This document shows, in pieces, positions 39,070-51,600 of a DNA stretch of 64,000 nt (within the stretch, counting starts at the first letter, position 1; every line of letters begins with the position of its first letter). Both the position numbers and the translations under genes were made by a program. The notes below the pieces were generated by a model. It searched no databases, was not told where the DNA came from, and was given only the letters and a program-made list of their open reading frames with translations. Source of the stretch: Imbricaverruca yamaguchii (lineage: Eukaryota; Arthropoda; Thecostraca; Neoverrucidae); contig JAOTOL010001172.1 of NCBI GenBank assembly GCA_034440575.1, forward strand, positions 62,001 through 126,000, in the 5' to 3' direction.

Positions 39070-39152
39070 CACCCGTGATCACCGTACCCAAAGAAAATCG
39101 AAACTGACACACCAAACCTCAGAAACACGGCCAGTTCACTCCCTGGTCGTCA

Positions 39153-39289
39153 TGTAGTAAACTCGGCGGCGGTCCGGTACCAACTGATTTATTAAGCTCT
39201 CGGGTCACGGGACAACGGTCAGCATGCCCCGCGGTGGCAGACCGCGCGCAGAGGCGGCTCCAAGTACCGGGTGGTGTCACATCATCACA
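39153..39289 (-). repeat. 5' LTR (relative to the element) of the Ty3-type element
   Basis: 137 bp, TG...CA ends, followed by the target duplication GCAAT at 39290-39294. It lies 240 bp upstream of the TATA box of the chitin-binding gene, on the opposite strand. Confidence 0.93.
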
Positions 39290-39528
39290 GCAATGTTGTC
39301 TCTTCTATCACGAAATATATTGGGCTGAGTGTCGCTGTCTCCTTTTCACGCTACACTTATCCGTGATAGTTTATCGTGCTGCCAGGGCTCCGGAAGGCAC
39401 AGTTAGGATCATCATGCTCCAACATATCGTTATCGGAACGAATGGTGATCCTATACCTCGAAGCGATTACCTATCTTAGCTGATTGCCCTCCACCCCCGA
39501 AGTTAAGATCGGATGCGAACGGTGCCGA

Positions 39529-39565
39529 TATAAACTCAAGAAGTGGGGGATAGTAGCACAGTCGG
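39529..39565 (+). promoter_or_regulatory. Candidate core promoter of the chitin-binding protein gene
   Basis: TATAAA at 39529-39534 lies 48 bp upstream of the ATG at 39583. A CACAGTC initiator-like site at 39557-39563 is at about the expected 25-30 bp spacing. The implied 5' UTR would be only about 20-25 nt. This is inferred from motif and spacing only. Confidence 0.5.
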
Positions 39566-39582
39566 TGATCTGACTTACCGCC

Positions 39583-39622
39583 ATGTGGTCGCACCTGGTG
39601 ATTGCGTTGTGTCTGGCCACAG
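39583..39622 (+). CDS. Chitin-binding protein exon 1, signal peptide
   Basis: ATG context CTTACCGCCATGTGG, donor CTGGCCACAG|GTAAGG. It encodes [13 protein letters not shown] plus one base. It joins exon 2 (GC CTG CAG GCG) to give GLQA, a good signal-peptidase site. It is too short to appear as an open frame and is supported by the phase, the signal-peptide chemistry, the upstream TATA box and the downstream array of donor copies. Confidence 0.85.
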
Positions 39623-42600
39623 GTAAGGCCCTGCCGACAGCCTGTTGCTAGTGATGGTGCTAAGGTTGGCCACAGGTAAGGCCTTGTCGACAGCCTGTTA
39701 CTAGTGATGGTGCTGTGGTTGGCCACAGGTAAGGCCCTGTCGACAGCCGGTTGCTGGTGATGGTGCTAAGGTTGGCCACAGGTAAGGCCCTCCCGACAGC
39801 CTGTTGCTGGTGATGGTGCTGTGGTTGGCCACAGGTAAGGCCCTATCGACAGCCTGTTACTAGTGATGGTGCTGTGGTTGGCCACAGGTAAGGCCCTGTT
39901 GACAGCCGGTTGCTACCTCACAGTCTATTTGCTTAGCTAATAAGAATTACATTCGATCATTCATGGCAGTGGTGCAGCCGTGATATGTTCTGGGGCGTGT
40001 CCTCCCCACTAGGGATGCCTGACGCTAGAGCGTTTAATAAAAGGTGGGGAAGATTCATATCGCTTAAAAGTCATCTGAATATTATTGTGGAGCGGGCGGT
40101 GGGAGGATGGAGCGATCTGAAGGTGTAATTTTACAGCTTAAATAAACTGAGTGCTAGTTATACTCTTCCATAGTTTGTATTGCCTCACATCCCTGAAATG
40201 CAATTGTAGGAAAGTGGGAGGAGTGCTTTCATGACTGATATTTAATGTTCCACAATAGGTCAGAGTCGGAGAACTTTTTCAGGTGGTCCAAGACACCTAC
40301 TTAAGAAAGAGGTGTCCCTCTCTGATTGGTAGTGTCTGTGCTGGAAAGAAGGTTCTCGCAATATCTAAGCAGGGGTACCCTCCTGGGCGTAGGAACATGG
40401 GTACCCAGGAGGCAATCGCCACCACAATCTTCTCCGATCTTGCCATTAATCATACGGTATTGACTGAAAACACCTTGGCTCAAAATCGGATTGGCCCCAT
40501 CCATTTATTGGGCCGTTCCTAAGCCCACCTCTATCAATTTCTGAATAGCAGTTTCTCTACAAGGAAGAGGTTTTCCTCCCAATGATGAAGAATGGGTGCA
40601 CCTCGCTCAATGAGTGTCATTCATTGGGAAACGTGCCCATCATTAAAATGAAAGCCCTTCGCTGGACTAGGAACCTGTTTAAGAAGGTGCACTGAATATC
40701 AGTTGTGTCCTTACAACCAAGTGATTTCACTCACAACAATGTATACGTGTGCCCCCGCTTGGAATGAATGCACTTCGATCAATGTGTGCCCTTCATTGGA
40801 GGAAGTGCTCCTCACTAAAAGGAGAACATTTTGATTTACTTTTCCTCCATTGGAAGCAGAGTAGGTACCCCTCATTAGCAGTGCAGCGGGTACCCCTCAC
40901 TGGAAGCTAAGAAGGTGCCCGTCATTGGAAGTACAGTAGATGCCCCTCATTGGCAGTGCAGTAGGTACCTCTAATTGGAAGCAGAGTATGTCCCCTTCAT
41001 TGGACTTGCAGTACGTGCCCCTCGTTGAAAGTCCAATAGGTATTCTCTTTGAAAGTGCAGTAGGTGCATTGGAAATCAAGCAGGTGCCCATCATAAGAAG
41101 TGCATTATATAGCCCTCATTGAAAGTACAGTGGGTACCCTTTATCGGAGCCCCACTGGACGGGGCACTCCTTATTTGGACGGGTGTCCTTCTATTATGTG
41201 CCTGGGGTTCCCCCAACAAGCTTCAGGAGTTCAAAGGGCCCCTGGAACTCTCCTTCTGACTACGTCACTGATTCATCTGCATCATCAGACACAGGTGCCC
41301 CCGTTGACCGAGATACATGATACTTGCGCAACCCAATGAAGATTTGTTGTTACGCTTGGCGAAATTATTTAGTTATTTTTGTTTGATATTACGCAATGTT
41401 GCATTATTTCTTGTGGTTCCGAACGTGAAGCAATTATTTGTGCAATCCCTCAACTCAGCTATTTTATGGATCTAGCCCACAACAGTTTGCTCAGTGTCCC
41501 TCCGGTCACGCACCCTAGGTTTTCTAGGGCAATGTGTAATCAAGCACAAGGTGTCTAAAGTAAGAAAATTAAAGCGACATCGACAAAGGTTATGTCACTT
41601 TCCTATGAAGCACAATACCATATGCCCCGACGTACGACTTAACTTCCACATTCGCGATGCAACTGCCTTATCAGTCATTCACAACTACCGCCTTGGAGCC
41701 CTCCATGCTGAGGCAAGTACTTGCTCATGTTAATAAGATGCCTGATAGCATAGTGATGGTAATTCATTCATTTTATGCCGCTGGCTCAAACAGCTCGGAA
41801 ATTGTTGGAAAAAGCCTCAGGTGGGGCGAAATCTGTCCAATATTTCTTGCTTGAACTTGCATCATATTTGTTGGCCACTGATTTCGCCGAACATTTTCCT
41901 CCCCAATAAATAGCCTGCTTTGCATAGGAGTGATAAGCCATCCACCATTCGTTAACTTATCTGGCTACCGAATGATGTGCTAATATTATATCTATTGAGG
42001 ACCAGAAATGTTTTCAGTGCCCATTTATATTACAATAATATGGAAGGAAGGTAATTCATGTCATATTACCCTTCGTCCCCCTCCCCCTCCCGATGGATCT
42101 TGCACCACAGCGGGAAAACCGCGGGCGGCCGCGCGTTCAAACTTGGAGCATGTTTTCCTACACTAATTTTCATCTATAAAGTATAGGGTCAGGCCATTTA
42201 GGGTCACTGACCCACGATCGGCTAAGCGAGGTCATCTCCAAGTTTTTCTTGAAGAAGATCTCACACATTCCCAAATAAAGATATCATTAAAATTATGAAA
42301 AAACTTGAAAACTTTCAGTGATTTCTCATAAAATAACACTTTCAGTGATTGCTCATCTCAACCTGACTAACAAAAACACTTATATCTGAATTTTTGGACC
42401 TATGTTTTCTGAACACGTCGTACTCATCAGTGTTTGATACCTAATGTTCCAAATGTGTCTCAATTTTGTCCCTTTCTTTAGATCCAAATGAACTTAGTAA
42501 TACCATTGTATACCACCTATTTATCCCCCAATTTTGTTTTCAATCGAGCATTTTTGTTCCCTAAATGTACAGAAAAAACGTCATTTGGAAAGTTTCCAAT

Positions 42601-45600
42601 TTTTTTAGACAGACGTTTATTAGACATTAATTTTTAGTTATTCCAAACACCTGATCTTCAAGATCGCCCCAAGAAATAAACTCACGTATGCCTAAAAGTG
42701 GCATTATCCAAAGAGAAATAGATAAGTTTCCGTAGTGACGTCAATTTAGGTGGTAGTACAAGCCAGACAGAAGAGCAAAGCAAGGGCACGGAAGATCGAA
42801 GGCAAAGATGAAGAACGGAGGATACGGCGACTGGTAGATTATTACAGAGGGTTAAGGAAATTAGCATGCTTCTGCTGCTGGGCGGTAATCTTGCTGGCTA
42901 TCTGAGCAAAAATGCAATAGCATGATGTCCCAACGCCAGGTAGCGAAGATGATTCACTGGTATGGATTGTGCAGTGCCTCCCAGTCCGGCAAAAGTACGC
43001 AGCATCAAGCAAGCACTACGCAGCATCATCGTCATGCAGCTGCGTTTTTCGATCTGGAAATGCTCTGTCAGCAGCCATTGTTTTGCTGTATTTCAGGATT
43101 GCTTTTTGCCTCGTGACAAGTCTGTTTCTGGCGTTTATCACAGGCATATGTCGAATGGCGGCCATGACGTAATGAGCAGGCGACACGTTCCTGGATCCCT
43201 GGTGGCTTCATGGCCAAACTACAAAACGTGCCCGTATCACAACTTGCAGACGATGTTTGAAGCGGTAGGAAATCTCCATGCACGTCATTCCTACCACGAA
43301 TTAATATTGTTGCTTTCAACTCTAAAACAATATCCTTGATGCGTGCTTTTGTTTCGAGATTGTCAGATATTGCGTGTTCGTGTGAGTCCTGACCAAAATC
43401 GTCCAGAGTTTGGTAGATATTGGGCGACATTGCCGACGGATGTGCTAAAGTCGTGGAACTAGATACCAGTATAGCGGGGTGTTCTGGGGCCAGATTCAAC
43501 GGATTAGCTTGTCCTTACATTTGCAACATTTGAACGTGTGTAGTGTTTGAACATGTTACGTTTTCATGATCCAAGATCAAAGTGACAATTTGACTAAAAA
43601 TCCTTTACGAATGAAGGTTCTTTTATGGCGATGTGATGTTGATTATTGGTTTTACGGCACGTCGACCGTTAAGTCATGTAGCGTCGCTAATCCCTCACGC
43701 CCATTGGTCGCGGGCGAAGAGTAGCGACAGGTGAGAGTCCAACCCACAATCTTTCGATTGTGGGGTGGGAAGCTTCCCCTAGACTACTCGTCCTCGTTCT
43801 TTTATATGATTAATGCCACTTCAAGTAACGAGTTCTGTGAGTTTGCCAACATGTCCGTTTGTAGCCAGAAGTGTGGAGGTGATGAAAAAAAATATGGTGG
43901 AATATCCTTCGGCCGCCAGTGAGTTATCCTTTTGTCGGTATCCGAGCATTACATGTCAGAACTGGTACTCAAATTCTGCCACAATCTCCAACAATGTTTA
44001 CCTATATTCCTCACTAATCCGGATGTCAGTCAAGGAACAGATATGAAAGTACTGCGCCCGTGAGGCGCCATTTATCGTGGTTGAAATCGGTCGAGAGCGA
44101 TGTTAGTGCCATATCGTCGGTCACCAATCGGTCGTCATGGCGCCACTGATCTGAGTACAAACACTGGCAGCCGAGGTAGCAGAGTCCACACTGCTACCGT
44201 CACCCCACTACAGTCCCGCCACTGGCATTGCTGCTACCGTCATCTCACGTCAGTACCGCCATTCCCATCGCTGCCACCGCTACTCCACTTCAGTCACGTT
44301 ATTCCCATCGTTGCTGCCGTCATTTCCCTTCAGTACCGCCATTCCCATCGTTGCTACCGCTACTCCACTTCAGTCCCGTTATTCCCATCGTTGCTGTCGT
44401 CATTTCCCTTCAGTACCGCCATTCCCATCGCTGCTGCCGTCACCCCAGTCGAGTCCCGCCACTCCCATCGCTAATACCGCCACCCCACAGCTGCAGTCCC
44501 ACCACTCCCATCGCTGCTACCCTCACTCCACAGCTGCAATGCCCCCACTCCCATCGCTGCTACCCTCACTCCACAGCTGCAGTGCCGCCACTCCCATCGC
44601 TGCTACCCTCACTCCACAGCTGCAATGCCTCCACTCCCATCGCTGCTATCCTCACTCCACAGCTGCGGTGCCTCCACTTCTATCTCTGCTACCGTCACTG
44701 CACAGCTGCAGTGCCGCCACTCCCATCGCTGCTACCCTCACTCCACAGCTGCAATGCCTCCACTCCAATCGCTGCTATCCTCACTCCACAGCTGCGGTGC
44801 CACCACTTCTATCTCTGCTACCGTCACTGCACAGCTGCAGTGCCGCCACTCCCATCGCTGCTACCCTCACTCCACAGCTGCAATGCCTCCACTCCCATCG
44901 CTGCTATCCTCACTCCACAGCTGCGGTGCCTCCACTTCTATCTCTGCTACCGTCACTGCACAGCTGCAGTGCCGCCACTCCCATCGCTGCTACCCTCACT
45001 CCACAGCTGCAATGCCTCCACTCCCATCGCTGCTATCCTCACTCCACAGCTGCGGTGCCACCACTTCTATCTCTGCTACCGTCACTGCACAGCTGCAGTG
45101 CCGCCACTCCCATCGCTGCTATTCTCACTCCACAGCTGCAATGCCTCCACTCCCATCGCTGCTATCCTCACTCCACAGCTGTGGTGCCTCCACTTCTATC
45201 TCTGCTATCGTCACTGCACAGCTGCAGTGCCGCCACTCCCATCGCTGCTACCCTCACTCCACAGCTGCAATGCCTCCACTCCAATCGCTGCTATCCTCAC
45301 TCCACAGCTGCGGTGCCTCCACTTCTATCTCTGCTACCGTCACTGCACAGCTGCAGTGCCGCCACTCCCATCGCTGCTATTCTCACTCCACAGCTGCAAT
45401 GCCTCCACTCCCATCGCTGCTATCCTCACTCCACAGCTGTGGTGCCTCCACTTCTATCTCTGCTACCGTCACTGCACAGCTGCAGTGCCGCCACTCCCAT
45501 CGCTGCTATTCTCACTCCACAGCTGCAATGCCTCCACTCCCATCGCTGCTATCCTCACTCCACAGCTGTGGTGCCTCCACTTCTATCTCTGCTATCGTCA

Positions 45601-48600
45601 CTCCACAGCTGCAGTGCCGCCACTCCCATCGCTGCCACAGTCTCTCCACAGCTGCAGTTCCACCACTCCCATCGCTGCTACCCTCACTCCACAGCTACGG
45701 TCCCACCACTTCTATCTCTGCTATCGTCACTGCACAGCTGCAGTGCCGCCACTCCCATCGCTGCTATCCTCACTCCACAGCTGCAATGCCTCCACTCCCA
45801 TCGCTGCTATCCTCACTCCACAGCTGTGGTGCCTCCACTTCTATCTCTGCTACCGTCACTGCACAGCTGCAGTGCTGCCACTCCCATCGCTGCCGCAGTT
45901 TCCACTTCAGTCGCTTGCACACGTCTTAAATACTCTTCATATTTTCCCACACGAAAAGCATAGATGAACAGAGCTTCAACCTCCAATTTTATCATCATAT
46001 CTCCCCCCCCCCCAAAATTTAATTTTGATTTATAGCACCTTGCATCGTGGTACTTTCTTTGAAGTGCGTGCATTCTGTGTTCAAAGAGTGTCTGGTGAAC
46101 CTCGGTCTGTGACAGTCTAGCTCGTTCTGGATTTGGGCCGGCCGACCAGACGCCGTTCACTGGCTATGTCGTCATGCCACCGCGTGGCCTGCAGCCTTTT
46201 AGCGGGACAGTTTCAGCTGAGAAATTGAGCACAATAAGGTTGACAATTGCACGGGCTGCCAGAAGATCCAGCTGTGGATGGTCTACAAATTTAATTTCAG
46301 CCCAGCTGAAACTGTCTCGATCCTGTGCCTGGAACATGGGAGGAACCAGCCGGCAACATGGCCTCCTTTGTCCACTGCATATAACACTGGTCTGCGTTTC
46401 AAAACTTTTTTCTTCTTCAAAAGGTCGGAAGTTTCTCAGCTGTTCTAATACAAGTTTCGTGTGCTGAATCCGAAAATACTACACATTTTTATTGATTAGC
46501 TCAAGTTTTCACACTACGAGCCTGGAAGAACAAGACCCGGAAATCCATGCCGTTCGGCATTCCCATTGTGTGGCGGGAGGGAAAGGATCATACCACTGAC
46601 TGCTATTTTTGTATGGCAGATCTGAAAGGAGTAAATCGAAAGAAACAGAAGCATGTAAAATATCCGGATGTGACATCAGCCATCAAGCCAGTCCCTCATG
46701 GTCCAGATGTTCCCATCCCTGAACCCGATGTCGACATCGAGTCATCTTCCTACTCTAGTGGGGATGAAATAGACGAGGACGCGTCTGGTGCATATGAACC
46801 GACCGAGAACGATCGACCGGTACCGTTGAACCAAGCTGAGCTCAATGACCTAACGAGTGACCTGAATCTGCTCAGCTGCTGGGTTCACGGCTCCGCGAGA
46901 AACGTTTGCTGGCGCCTGAAACGACATTCTTTTGGTATCGGAATCGCGAAAAAGAATTCAGAGATACTTTACCTTCGACGAAGAACATTCTCTAGTCTAC
47001 TGCAACAACATCGCGGGCCTAGTAGAAGCAATAGGTACAGAGCACAACCCGGCAGAATGGAGGCTGTTCATAGACTCCTCGAGTACAAGCCTGAAGGCAG
47101 TTCTTCTGAACAATGGCAATAAGTTCGCGTCGGTTCCTATTGGACACTTTGTGCAACTGACGGAAACGCATAACAGCATGGAACTTTTGTTGTCTGATTT
47201 GAACTACAAAGAGCATGGTTAGCTGATCTGTGGTGACCTCAAGGTAGTAGGTCTCGTCCTGAGGCTGCAGGGCGGCTACACGAAATATCCATGCTTTATA
47301 TGCCTCTGGGACAGCCGGGCTGACAAACAGCACTATGAACAACGCGACTGGCCATCCAGGCATGCACTTGAACCTGGCTCCCACAACGTGCAGTCACGTC
47401 CCCTGATTGAACCACAGAAAATCCTACTTTCACCAATCCATATCAAACTCGGTTTGATGAAAACAAATTGTGAAAGCACTGGATAAAGAAGGACGAGGAT
47501 TTGCATTTTTGGGACGGAAATTTCCTCATGTGAGCAGAGAGAAGCTGAAGGGTGGTGCATTCGACGGTCCTCAGATAAGGGAGCTCATGAAGGATACTCG
47601 ATTCGAAGAATGTCTGGAACAGTCTGAGCTCTCTGCATGGCTGGCCTTGAAGTCAATCATAACTAACTTCCTGGGTAATCACAGAAGTGCGGAATACGTG
47701 AAGATCGTCGATGAGTTGATGGACAGTTTTCAGCAACTTGGTGCTCGAATGTCGGTAAAAATGCACTTCCTTAGGTCCCATCTAGACTATTTTCCAGATA
47801 ACTGTGGAGATTACAGTGAAGAGCAGGGAGAACGCTTCCACAAAGACATACGGGTGATGGAAGAACGCTACCAAGGTCGGTGGGATGTGAACTTTCTGGT
47901 GGACTGTTGTTGGCGCTTGAAGAGGGATGTCCCATCTGCTCAACACAGTCGGAAGTCCCTGAAAAGTCCATTTATTCCGCAGTAGTGTGTACTGTTGGGA
48001 TGCGCTCTGAATACACTTATGGTCCATCTGTTTGGAGTTTAAACCTTTATTTATGCTTCTGTCGGATTCACTAGTAAACCAGTCAGAGCAATGTTTTGGT
48101 TCATATGAGTGAAATAACATATTTAAAAAATTTAGCTAATCGAAAACGGATGCCATTTTCGGAATCAGCATGAAAAAAAAACTGACCTAAAAATAGATGA
48201 GACACCCTTGACCTTATAAACCACGCAGACCAGTGTAATGACACTTTATGTTGGTTTGATTTAGCATCGAACTATTCGCATCAATTCTTCGTGAAAGGAA
48301 AAAAACGTGGTCGTAGTTCCTATCGCCAATAGGCAGCCTCAAGCAGTTTAATCACATATCTCGCCTGCGGTCGAATTCCTGCCTATCCCTCCTCCATTGA
48401 GCGCAGCAAAATGTAGATGGCAAGAGCGCTTATTCGATTTCTTCCCATATAAACACTAAGCATGAAGATATAACATAGACTGGTGCTATGCAGCCGTATG
48501 ATTTAATATTCAACTTCGTAGAAATGCACTGAGAACATTTTGTTTCTTGTACAAAGGTGTAACCTATTTGAGGCCTGTCGTGCCTTTCTGTTATATCTAC

Positions 48601-51600
48601 CCCATGAAAAGAGTTATTTTCTAACCCCATAGCCTAGCAGAATTAATAGCATTCCCTTTCCAAATGAATATGCAAATGTGCGATATATAACTGTTAACCA
48701 TGTCAGTTCAGGGAACACAAAACCATAGTTAACTGACTACGTTTCTTTGTGAACGCTGCAGCTTCTGTCTCCACACACCTCTATACAATGTTTTCTAACC
48801 CCATAGCCCAGCAGAATTAATATAATTCCCTTCCCAAATCAATATGCAAATGTGCGATATATAACTGTTAACCATGTCAGTTCAGGGAACACAAAACCAT
48901 AGTTAACTGACGACGTTTCCTTGTGAACGCTGCAGCTTCTGTCTCCACACACCTATACTTGATTGCATAACAGTATATATTTGATAGATCACAGTATAGA
49001 CAGTATAGATCACAATGTATACTTCATTGCAGGCCTGCAGGCGGCTCCAGAGCGACCACCGGACAACGGGCTATCGTGCCCCCGTTCCCAGGGTCTCTTC
49101 GCTCATCCGACCGATTGTCACAAGTTTCTGCACTGTGACCATGACCACCCTTATGTCAAGGACTGTCCCGCCAGCCTGCACTTCAACGCCAAACTCATGG
49201 TATGTGGCGGCCACTATCTCCCAGAACACTTGTTCTAGGGACGTTCCTGTAAGCATGGGTGTAACCATTTGGGGGGACATGTCCCCCCATTTCCGACAAG
49301 TGGCAATTTGTTCACATCAATTTTGTTGTGTCTCCGAACCATCAGCTACCTGAGTATCATTACCACAAAATTATACTTATTTATACAATGAAAATGTATA
49401 TATGAAAGAGAATCACCAAAAATACTAAAAGCCGATCTAGCAAATCAACGGGCTTCATAGGCTATCTGTCGTCACAAAATATCCGAATGGCGAATCAGCA
49501 AACGTTAAAAATGTCTGCTTCCAGCGAATTCTTGCATAGCATGAAACTTGACCAACTTCTATTTTCGCTCGGGTGGAATATTGTGTTCTCCTAGGCGACA
49601 CATTTGCATTATAGGAGGACTTCATACGTCTTAGGTTGCATTCCCCTGCTCATATATTGATATATCTTGAACACATGTGACTGGGTGTCCCTGGACGGGG
49701 GAGCGTCGGTAGTTCAATGGTTAAGCTGAGTGTCTGGCAAGCCAGAGGTACGGGGTTCGATTCCCCGCGATGCCCGCCTTTCCTGCCAGGGTAAGAGGGA
49801 GGCGATGCCATATGGCCTTAGCTGCTGACTGCGTCGTAAGGCCCCAATCCAGTCCAGTGGGTGTCCTTGGGCACCTTGAAGACTATTGAGGGAAGTCATG
49901 GGCAGCCTTAACCACGTACCTCAAGTTAGCGTCGTATTCGCATATGTATTCAGTGACGATTTCGTTAGGGGCGTATTTGGCATCGACATTCAGCGACTTG
50001 TTTATGATCGTTCGAATCAATAACCGCAAATGCTTCTGCATGACTGAACACGCTGTAAGGAACTACATAGGTCTCACTTATCATTCTAACGGTCAAGGTT
50101 CAACGCAAACCGGTTTCTTCGGTCGTCTCCCCTTTTTCTTCACCCATACCTGCCCAAATCTGGCATCAAGCAATAGCCTGTGGTGAATCATGGTGCAACA
50201 TATCAAAGCAATGTCAAGTCATCGTACAACATATCAATGTCAAGGTCAAACTTATAGGTCAAAGGTTAGCTTCATTTATTAGATGGCGATATCGAAGCGA
50301 TGTCGACCGAACGTGACATTCAGTTGCATTCGCCTCAGTTTCCTTTGTTCTATTTTTTCAAGGACAAAGGCCAAACTGATGCTCCGATCACCTATTTTTA
50401 GTTTTTTTTAAATAAAACCTATCCAAATCTGGTATCAAGCAATAATCAATGGCGAACACTCAAGTAACATTTCATACAGAGGCAAATCAAGGTCTAGCTG
50501 AGTTCTTCGATGTCCTCGCGTTTCGTCGTTCTGGCTTCAATTTGCAGAAAATGAATGTTTTTGGTGTCGTGTCATTCGTGTTGTCTTGTGCAGTATCCGA
50601 AAGTTGAAATTTAGAAATAGCCTTTACGGATCAAAATTCAAGCTGATTTCTTCGATCGCTTCACCTATTTGGTGCTTTTCCCCCAAACATACCTATATGC
50701 ACTATCAAGCGACAGCCCATGGTGAACCCTCGAGCAATATTATTAACTGGGATATGTCAAGGTCAAACCTAAAGGTCTAAGGTTTGTCTGAAATTTTTGA
50801 ATCATCGGGATTCGTCGCTGTGGGCTTAATGTGCACAAAGTGGGTGACACTCGACGTGACTTGTGGCGTATTATAATGCTACCTAACAGAACTAATGTTT
50901 AAGGACACAGGTCAAACCGATTTCTTTGGTCGCCTCGCATTTTTTTCTTCGTCCTAACTTACCTACATCTGGTACCAAGCAATAGCCAGTGGTACACCTC
51001 AAGTAACATTTCAAACCTGGACATGTCAATGTCGAACTACAAGACCGAAGGTTAGCTTAAATGGTTCGAAGTCCTCGCGCCTTGTTGCTATGTCTTCAAT
51101 TGTGTATCATCAAGTGGAGTAATTCGACGTACCGTGTCGTACTCTATCAAACTGTTCAGAAATAACATTAATTTCAAGATCAAAGGTCGAACTCACTTCT
51201 TTAGTCGCCCCACGATTCTTTGTTTTCTCCCAAAGCTACCCATGCTCGGTATCAAGGGATAGCCATTGGGCAACTCCGCAGTAAGATTTGAACCCGGGAC
51301 ATGTCAGATCAAGCTTCAAGGTCAAAGATTATATTAATTTTCAGAGTCCTCGCGTTTCGTGGCTATGGCTTCAATTTCCATTCATTAGGTGTTGTTCGAC
51401 ATGACTTGCCGTAAGGTATCAAAATGTTAAAATATCAAAATAATTTCAAATTTGTCGAAGGCCCGGCGTGTTCACAAAGATTGGGTGTAATAGGAATAGG
51501 AAGGTCAGGTCTATTTTTGTTTGCAGCATTTGCGATAGCAAGCACTCGTATCCTATATGACCAGGGGCTCCCCAAGAAATCCGTCATGACCTGCTCGGAC

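Larger units (their letters stand above)
33913..39289 (-). mobile_element. Ty3/gypsy-type LTR retrotransposon, decayed
   Basis: Direct LTRs of 137 bp at 33913-34049 and 39153-39289 differ at five positions by eye. Both begin TGTAGTAA and end ATCATCACA on the plus strand. The 5-bp target duplication GCAAT flanks the whole element (33908-33912 and 39290-39294). On the minus strand the order is gag, protease, reverse transcriptase, RNase H, integrase, which is the Ty3/gypsy order. Stops and frameshifts interrupt gag, protease, RT and integrase. A LINE fragment is inserted between gag and protease. The element is non-functional as it stands. Confidence 0.95.
39911..44214 (+). other. Chitin-binding gene intron 1, first part
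   Basis: Contains the 40840-41150 degenerate repeat, a family B copy (42130-42420) and SINE S1 copy 3. In 41160-42120 and 42430-43610 no gene is recognised; the minus-strand open frame at 43068-43499 has no identifiable domain. Confidence 0.5.

Noticed and set aside
39490..39540. 5S rRNA-like stretch (CCGAAGTTAAGATCGGATGC)
   Set aside because: Only a short GAAGTTAAG-like resemblance; no full 5S sequence, internal promoter boxes or terminator. It overlaps the presumed TATA region of a protein gene.
43068..43499. 143-residue minus-strand open frame
   Set aside because: No recognisable domain, no splice or promoter context, and composition like surrounding intron.
44228..45967. 579-, 550- and 434-residue open frames
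   Set aside because: All three forward frames are open with the same rotated peptide, the mark of a stop-free 43-bp satellite and not of a coding gene.
49700..49780. Functional tRNA gene
   Set aside because: A and B boxes and an acceptor-like stem are present, but the anticodon loop is too short and a long body with flanking duplication follows, so a SINE is more likely.
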